Assembly: GCF_001949145.1 (NCBI RefSeq)
Contig: NW_019091820.1
Span: forward strand, 10,492-36,194
Reading direction: 5' to 3'
DNA length: 25,703 nt
From: Acanthaster planci
Taxonomy: Eukaryota; Echinodermata; Asteroidea; Valvatida; Acanthasteridae
Shown piece after piece: positions 10,001 through 19,000 of the stretch. A program made the position numbers and the translations under genes. A model generated the notes under the pieces. That model was not told where the DNA came from. It saw only the letters and a list, made by a program, of their open reading frames with translations, and ran no database searches. Numbering within the stretch: the first letter of the stretch is position 1; each line of letters starts with the position of its first letter.

Positions 10001-13000
10001 ACGTTCGCTGTGAATTTCTGCTTCCACTCCACTTTACAAATAATCCTCCTGCAATGTTGGATATTAATTTAATAGCTGAGTAGATCATGTTGAGCATTTT
10101 ATCGTCAATAGTTGAGTTTGCCTGATTTTTGGAACGTTGCTATCGGATCGCTTTGGTCTTGCACTTTGACACTTTGAAAGGGCATTTCACAATCTCAGTT
10201 TTTGACACAAAAGAAATTAAGGCGGATGAAAAGAATTTTCAGACTTGGGGTATTCAATAGCACTCAAACAAGGAGACCAGTTAAAAAAACCACACAAATA
10301 TGCCATTGTCAGGTGAGAATCTGCGGGATATACCGTACTGCTATAAGGTGGAAAAACTTTCCCTCTTAGATTCGAGTCATGGATATCCTCCATGCTGTTT
10401 CTTTCCTTTACCCATTACGCTACGCAAGACGGCGGAACCGGCTTTTTTCCTTTATTTTAGCCCGTCACCCTGCGTGAAGGCGGCCTTCCTTATATGTACT
10501 TTGTTGGGTAGCCTACGATGCGTTCATGTGTTTCACTTTCACGGACAAAAAAATCGCCTCCACTGCAACACCCGTGGACGTTGTGTTGGCGCAAGTGTTG
10601 GGCGCATCTGGAAAGGCGGCTTAATGCTGTTGAATCTGTTACTTGAGGCAGCTACCAATCGTTTCGTATTGACGGCAGGTTTCACACTGTCATTTCGGAG
10701 TAAAAGCCTGGATTACAAACAGCGGAGGGTACTCGTGTATGGACTAGCCTTAAGTGTTCTTTTAGCAGCTTTTATTTTTGTTATTTGTGTTAGCGTGAAA
10801 AATGAAGCTGGTGAAGAGCGAAGGTAGCGAGGCATCGTTCGTGCGATTGGGTAAATATCAGGAAAATTAGGTTCACATCGTGCAAAATGTAATAAGTAAT
10901 ACTGTTGAGTTCAGTTATTTTAAAAGAGGTAGAAATTGATAATGCGCGCACGGAAAACGTAAGCTAAAGTTGCGCTAACATTCAAGTGCCAATGCGCGCT
11001 ATGAAGCACGTTTGGCAATTGATAGAGCTTCATCATTAATTCCTTTGCTGATTTTGGTAAGTAGTTTATATTGCAATTAAAACTTTAAATGAAATATACA
11101 GCTGGTTACAAAATGTTCACACTTCGAAACCTCGATTCATATTTATGGGGGGAGGGGGTAGTTTGGGAAAATACCATGTTACAGCCCGAACATTCTAACT
11201 TTAACTGTCCGTGTAGTTTGGGAAATTTTATAAGAAAGCAGTGTAGTTAGACCAGGCGTAATTATGAGATCGTTGTAGAAGAAAAATGAGCTAAAGGGAA
11301 GGTTGCATCATATGGTGCACCTCTTAAGGGAGCTGTAACATACCTGCATGTCCTGCAACTGTTTGGAAACCGCCGACATCAAGCTTGTACTTTTCATCCA
11401 TTGACTTTATTTTAAAGTCCCCATAACAAACTGTGGCATTCTGTCCATCGAACGCCCTCAGAGTAATGACCAGCTCCCATGAGCCATTACGAGTCAGATC
11501 ATGCAGCTTCTCGCTACCCAGCCAGAACTCCCCGGTCAGATCGCCGAAACCCTCGGCGTACTCCTGCCAAGNNNNNNNNNNNNNNNNNNNNNNNNNNNNN
11601 NNNNNNNNNNNNNNNNNNNNNNNNNNNNNNNNNNNNNNNNNNNNNNNNNNNNNNNNNNNNNNNNNNNNNNNNNNNNNNNNNNNNNNNNNNNNNNNNNNNN
11701 NNNNNNNNNNNNNNNNNNNNNNNNNNNNNNNNNNNNNNNNNNNNNNNNNNNNNNNNNNNNNNNNNNNNNNNNNNNNNNNNNNNNNNNNNNNNNNNNNNNN
11801 NNNNNNNNNNNNNNNNNNNNNNNNNNNNNNNNNNNNNNNNNNNNNNNNNNNNNNNNNNNNNNNNNNNNNNNNNNNNNNNNNNNNNNNNNNNNNNNNNNNN
11901 NNNNNNNNNNNNNNNNNNNNNNNNNNNNNNNNNNNNNNNNNNNNNNNNNNNNNNNNNNNNNNNNNNNNNNNNNNNNNNNNNNNNNNNNNNNNNNNNNNNN
12001 NNNNNNNNNNNNNNNNNNNNNNNNNNNNNNNNNNNNNNNNNNNNNNNNNNNNNNNNNNNNNNNNNNNNNNNNNNNNNNNNNNNNNNNNNNNNNNNNNNNN
12101 NNNNNNNNNGATTCCCTCCTACAGTGGTCAACGCTTTTTCACTTTATTGTCATTTTGACACTTATTACAGAGATATATTTTTTGTTGGGGGGGGATTTTA
12201 AAAATCTCTGTCACAGAAGAAAACTGAATTTACCCCCAACAACGAGAAAACCAAACAAATAAAACAAAGCGTTGTTAAGGCATACTTTAAAACTTGTTCC
12301 CTTCTAAAACTTGTTTATAGTAAATCTTTCTTAAATGGAAATTCGGCCCCTTGATTATTTTCTGCCCAAAAATGACAGAACATTATGTAACTATTTCAGT
12401 CAGGGAAAAAACACTCACTATATAGCTGGCATCAGACTCCATACTGCAGTAGACCTGCATGGTCTCACCGTTATGCTGAATGGTGTATACACCGCTAGTG
12501 CTTATACCAGCATCCAAGATCTCCTGACAATTTGCCGCAGGCTCCGTCAGCTCTGGCGCCATTGTTGTCTCGTGGAGTGTCGATACGACATGTGTCGAAT
12601 CTGCTTCTGTGATTATGGTAGCGACTTCAGAAGTCGACCCCTGCGCACGGGTGGTGACTTTAGTTGTCAATCCTTTTTCACCTGTGGTCACTTTAGGCGT
12701 CGATTCTGTGAAGGAAAAGGTAAATAGAGAAGTGCTCTCTGTGCCTATGCTCTCTGAGCTTTGTTGACAAAATTCATAAAATCAGTCTTTCGTATAAGTA
12801 AACGAGTTCAGGCTCGCAATGAAGCCGGGGCAAAATATCGGCCTAAAGGCTTTTTGAGATATAAGCCAATTTTAGCCAAGAGGCTGACATCTTGCTGCCA
12901 GATGTAGTTTGAAAAGGAAAACTGCTCAATCACTGACCGCAATTTGAATTAGTGAGGAAAATTTTGAATGCTTTTTCACTTGGAAATGACACCTTGCATC

Positions 13001-16000
13001 TGGAAAATGTTATGAAATGTTCCCGAAATATTTCTTGAGCGAGTGATATGTGAGAGGATAAAAATCACTCTTTCTGATGCGAGGAAACTGGCTCTTATAT
13101 AAAAATTGCAAGAGTTGGCCTCAGACGACGGAGATAATGAAGGGTTATAAAAGCAATACATTTCCTAAACAATTCCGAAATATTTAGCACAGTGAGCTTT
13201 TCTCTAGAATGTGATTGGATCCTGCCATTACGTTACGCGGGAGCATTCCTAAGAGACGATGTGCTTACCGGTGCTTCATCATTCACAACAGTGGGAGGAT
13301 TTATGTGAGCGCTCTCAGTAAGTTTTGCTCCCTCAACGACATTTCACCTCAAAGGACATGCCCCTGAATTCTTAAGTATTCGTCTACAGACCTCACCCCG
13401 CGGATTTGAAGTCGAAGTTCTCTCCGGTTTGTTCGTAGTGCAAGGGAAATGCTCACGCAGTCCGTCTGCAGAGATCTTTTGCAGGTCACCTATGCCGACA
13501 TAGACCGTTCCTCGCGGTCTCGGCGGAGCGTAGGCATTGTGACCACCCAGTCTGACCTCGGCGCAGGTACACGGATCCCCCGGCGGAATGACGAATTTGA
13601 CCCTGCCGCCGTCACCAGGGTCGGGCTCCGTACCGAGAACACAGACTTTTGCAGAAACTGAGGTTGTTGCTACGTTTAAAAAAAGGGAACAAACAGGTGT
13701 AACCCACCCAAACATACATTTTAAAGAAAATTTGTCATGACCATGTTATTTGTAGTGTTTATGGAGAAGAGGAACGAAACTTCATCGGACTCATGCCATT
13801 AAAACGAAGAAACGAAGGGGGAGGGCGGAATCCGCCCCACCTTAGATTCCCCTTGGTTATGAGATTGTATAAAAAAGACCGGTCTTTTTACATTTAAAAA
13901 GATCCATAATTTACAACAGCCTCGTGCGCTCTGCCGTTTATGCCGGGCTCTAAATTACCGTGAACTAAATTTGGCCTTCCAACATCAGCAAACGGCTAGA
14001 CTAAATGGAGAACTGTTTCACACAGCAGCATACATACATTAAATTTCCTAGCGCGACTTGCAGCACAATTAAGACTATAGCTTCTATATGGAACGATATT
14101 CTTACAAATGGGTCATTAGGGAGATATTTTGTGGTAAATTTTTCGACTTTATGGAGACATCGGTTATTAGGGAGAAATTTCAATGTCTCCCTAATGCCCC
14201 GGCTACCAGAAGGAGGCCGAATTTAGATTAGAGTCTAAATTGAAAACATACAAATTTTGGTTCAGATGAGATTAGGGAATATTTAATTATGGGACAGTAA
14301 AATTTGTGCACGTTCTCATGGGAATGTCTTCCAAGTGAGCCATTTTCGGTAATTATTATAAGTACAGCTTTAATGTAGGTTCATGTCGCGAAAAATTAAC
14401 AACAAACAACAGACAACATCGATAACAACAACGACGACAACGACGACCAAAACAACGACATCAACGTATTTAATGCCAACAAGAAGAAGCATCTCCTCGA
14501 GCATGGGTAGAACGTTACTGAATCGCAATTTGAAAAGGTAGTGACTTTCAATTTTGCGCGCATCCTTTGTCACCCTTTCACAGCATAAAACTTTCAACCA
14601 TACCAATGTGTTTGTTTGTGTCATAGGTGGGGGTTTTTCTGACAAAAAGTAAATTGAGTGTTTCGTTATATTTTATGGTACGTGCTAAATGATGGGCTGT
14701 CATTTATAACTCATTAACGCCAGATATGCACACAAAGGAACAAACCCATTAAATATCTTTCTTTCTTTTTTACATTGTCTACATTGTCATTGATGATTTC
14801 ATAATTAACTTAGCTTCTTCATGGCAGCAAAGCCATGAGCAAATAAAGAATGAAAATATGTTGCTGGCATTTTTATGCAGGAATGGATCTGCAGCGCACA
14901 ACGAACCCTCTGAGAAATTGCATCCATAGAGAGTCATGGGGGTAGGTTTGAAATGCAAAGTGAGAAGGCAATTATTTCATTTTTCCTATACAGAAAGTGT
15001 AAATCTAAACCCTCAATAAAACAAACCCCTGTAAGGAAACGCCTTAACAATTACATAAGGAATTCCAATTTTTGTAGACTCCGCGTCTGTAAAAGTTCCC
15101 CCGAAAATAATGGTCCAAAATCTGCTCTGTCACTGTTTAAATAAGAACATTTCGGTAGATTAACTGCAAGAGTTGATTACAATGCTTCAATTTTGTAAAA
15201 TGAAAGGTTTAATTTGAATCTATGGGTGTGGACGTGCAAGGTAGTGCCTTGCGGCGAAAAAAAACACTTCAAAGGAGTTGATACCAATGTTCCCTCTGTT
15301 ATCCTTGTTGGGACAGACTTTTATCACCGGGCAGCCATCTTGCTTTTCTGCGATTAAAACAATATAACCAAACTGAGACTAANATAACCCACCCAAACAT
15401 ACGTTTTAAAGAAAATTTGTAATGACTATATTATTTTTAGTGTTTAGAAGAGGAACAAAACTTCATCGGACTCATGCCATTAAAACCTAAAAGAAACGAG
15501 TGGGAAGGGGGGGGGCGGAATCCGCCCCACCTTGGATTCCCCTCGGTTGTGAGTCCGGTCTGTTTGTATTTTTAATTGAAGATCCATAATTTACGACAGT
15601 CTTGTGTGCTTTGCTAAATTAACGTGAACTAAATTTGGTCTTAGAACGGAGCCGGCATCAGCGGGTATATGGAGAACTGTTTCTTAATCACACAGCTGCA
15701 TGCATACATTAAATTTCCCAGAGCAACTTGCAGCACAATTAAGACCATAGCTTTTGTAGGGAACGATATAAGTACAGCTATAATGTAGGTTCATGTCGCG
15801 ATACATTAACAACAAACAACAGACAACAATGACAGCAACGTCAATAATGCCAACAACGAAGCACCTCCTTGAGCATGAGTAGAACGTTACTGATTCATGG
15901 CTACGTTTAAAAAACTTCTCGATAATGTTTATCTGTTGGACTGAGCAATCTACTTTGTCAATTAGTTGGTATAAAAACACGCTAAGTTTTTCTGATGGAA

Positions 16001-19000
16001 AAGCTAAGCTAGTGATTTTTTCCACAAGACCCAGGTCTTCGATGGGTGTACAGTAAAGCTATTTATAAATATACGACTTGCAAGTCAAAAATGGCAAAAC
16101 ACTCAGTGAAGAAAGAAAATAAGTAAGGAAAGCAAAAATTTCATCTGATGAAAATGAACTGAAATCCCACTACATTCAATGGCAGAAATCAGAATATTAC
16201 ATGCACTATTCCACATAATATGTTACTCATTTATAAGAAATGGCAACAAAGCATCCTTTCACTTTCCTTTATTCATGACGTGTATTAAACTTGAAAACAA
16301 ACCCGACATTTCCAAAAGCTCACAATTTGAAAAAGGCAGTGACTTTCAATTTTGTACACATCCTTTGTCACCCTTTCACAGCATAAAACTTTCAACCATA
16401 CCAATGTGTTTGCCTGTGCCATTGCTGGGGGTTTTCTGTCGAAAAAGTAAATTGAGTGTTTCTTTATATTTTATGATTTTATGGTACGTGCGAAATGATC
16501 GGCTGTCATTTTCAATTCAGTAACGCCAGATATGCACACAAAGGAACAAAGCCATTAAATATCGTCTTTCTTTCTCTCTCTCAGATTGTCAGCAATCAAT
16601 TATAATTTCATAACTAACTTAGCTGCTTCATGACATTAAAGCCATGGGCCAAAAAAAAATGAAAATACATTGTTGGCATTTATGCAGGAATGGATCTGTA
16701 GCGCGCAACGAGCCCTCTGAGAAATTGCATTTAAAAAATTTACTTCAACTGGCTGAATCCATGGAGAGTCGTGGGGGTATGCCTCTCCCCCCGTTTGTTT
16801 GAAATGCAAAGCCAGAAGGTAATTATTTTCATTCTTCCTATAATGAACGTATAAATCCAACCCTCAATAAAAAAACTCATGTAAGGAAAGGCCTTAAAAA
16901 TTACAAGGAAAAATTAAGGAATTCCAATTTTTGTAGGCTCCCCGTCCGTAAAAGTTCCCCCGAAAATAATGGTCCAAAATCTGCTCTTCAGTCGGTCACT
17001 GTTTAAATATGAACATTTTTGTAGATTAACTGCAAAAGTTGATTACAATGCTTCAGTTTTGTAAAATGAAAGGTTTAATTTGATCTATGGGTGTGGACGT
17101 GCAAGGTAGTGCCTTGCGGAGAAAAAAAAAACACTTCAAAGGAGTTGATACCAATGTTCCCTCTGTTATCCTTGTTGGGTACAGACTTTTATCACAGGGC
17201 AGCCATCTTGCTTTTCTGTGATTCAAACCAGTATAACCAAACTGATAAACATGGGTCGTCTTGGTAAAAGACTAAATAAAAACCTTTCAACACGAGGATT
17301 TAAGAGAGGTCTGACGTCGTGAACGAAAAAGAAAGGTCGAGTGCGCAAACACACCGCTCGGATGCAATTCGTGAGAGCCAAAGTTAATATACGCTTTTCA
17401 ACACACAGTGTGAAATTTTTCAAATGTCATCAAGTGTTAGTTCAGGTGTCAGTGATGATTTGGTCAAAGTTATAAAGCTATCATTATCAAGTGACCTTGA
17501 AAATCACTTCTCAGTGAATGCAACGCCGACATGTGCCTTTGTGTTTGAACATTTGCAAATACTCCGATCAAAAAAGTTAATCAATTCTTATTACTCTTAG
17601 CAAAAATTTTTTCCTTTCCTTTAGCTTTCCTTCAGTAACCACGTCTATTTTATAAAGAAGGCACAGTTATGTAGAGATCTCTTCGGATTGATCAGCTAGA
17701 AAAGCAGAGTTGTTTTCAGGAAAAGATAAATTAGTAAGAAGTGGAATTAAATACTTAACAGAAGCAAACATAATAAACTACAATAGATGAGTATTTGAGT
17801 AATACATAATGCGTGCCTTGTTTAAAGCTTTGATCAGGGAAATTATTAGTTTGTTGTCTATACTTATTTTGGCGTATTGGTGTTTCCCTTGCCTGTTGTC
17901 TCTGCGGTATGGTTTCAATTCCCGACTCGGTCTACATGCGGATTACATTTTGAGGCCCTACCTACCATCCTAGACAACATTGTTGCAATAGCCATACGCT
18001 TTCCAGCCCCCATCTCCATTCCCCCGGTCAGTGTTGTCATGTCTGGCCGGAGCGCGGACCGCGCGCATTGACACAACATTGTGCCGTATGGCGCGTGTAT
18101 ATTTCGGGCCAATTGTACCAGAAAAGCAAGATAATTATCCATTTTGTCCAACTGTTTTGCAGGAGTGCGTCGTTGAAGATATACCATGTCATTTCTGCCC
18201 ATAACTGTGCAAAACGGCAGTTGCAACACATTTGTTGTAGCGTTGGGGTGACCTACGAAGATATGGGATGTATCTTTTGTAAGAATTTCTCTTTGAAAAT
18301 ATCTAATTATTCTGTAGTTGCAAGTAAACTAAATTTGTTGTTATAACAAATGAAAATGTATTTCTATCAATAAAAAAGGGAGACGAGTGCCGCCCGACTG
18401 GTGACATCCCTGGATCTGTCACTGTTGATACATAAACATTCACTACACACCTCACAGCTTTTATACTGAGATCACTGAGAAGAAATGGATCCGACCCGGT
18501 TGGGATCAGTTTTATTGTCGAAAATTTAGGAAATTAAAAGTACCAGTGAAAATAAATCAGCATCAATCCTTTAACTAATTGCGTTCAAACCTAAAAAATT
18601 GCCTTGTTTGTTCTGCGCCCAGGGAAATAAAGAAAGTGGTGACTCTGAGGGAAAAAATCCAAAAGTTATGCGGTGTTGACCAAGCATTCAGGCGCACGGA
18701 CTCCTGAAATTCGCAAGGAATCGCAGTTACCGGCTTCCATATAGGACTCTCCTGGGTCTCGGGTTCCCGGCCCACCGCACTGCCTTCCCTGCCCATCCAT
18801 TTAACCCCAAAAGTGTTCGAGCGACCATGCAAGGGAGGAACGAGACAGGCCCCCAAGCCCTGGCCGCCGACTCGGCCATACGTCTCGAACCTGTACTAAG
18901 GCGCTCACCTGGACTTCGCGGACAGTCCCAGCAGAAGAGCTTACCCGGTAGGCTTAGGTACTGTTGGTATTTGACGGCGTGAATTAGAGTCTCTTATAGC

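Larger units (their letters stand above)
13697..15382. repeat. Intron 1 tandem duplication, copy 1
   Basis: It begins about 40 bases upstream of exon 2 in the gene's direction and matches 15384 onward. It holds an AAC-rich microsatellite (14395-14465). It also holds about 260 bases (roughly 14099-14361) absent from copy 2, and lacks about 425 bases that copy 2 has. It ends at the single N at 15383. Confidence 0.88.

Noticed and set aside
11433-12262. Several long open frames of 200-250 codons across 11433-12262
   Set aside because: They exist only because they run through the N-run; no real sequence supports them.
12335-12727. Plus-strand open frame of 130 codons
   Set aside because: It lies antisense to exon 3 and is explained by that exon's composition; the minus-strand frame has FBG motifs and splice sites.
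13269-13327. Possible extra small exon on the minus strand between exon 2 and exon 3
   Set aside because: It is open with a GTAAGC donor, but it would leave in phase 0 and put exon 3 into a frame with a stop. Exon 2 joins exon 3 directly in phase.
13449-13661. Plus-strand 70-codon open frame
   Set aside because: Shadow of exon 2 on the opposite strand, which joins in phase to exons 1 and 3.
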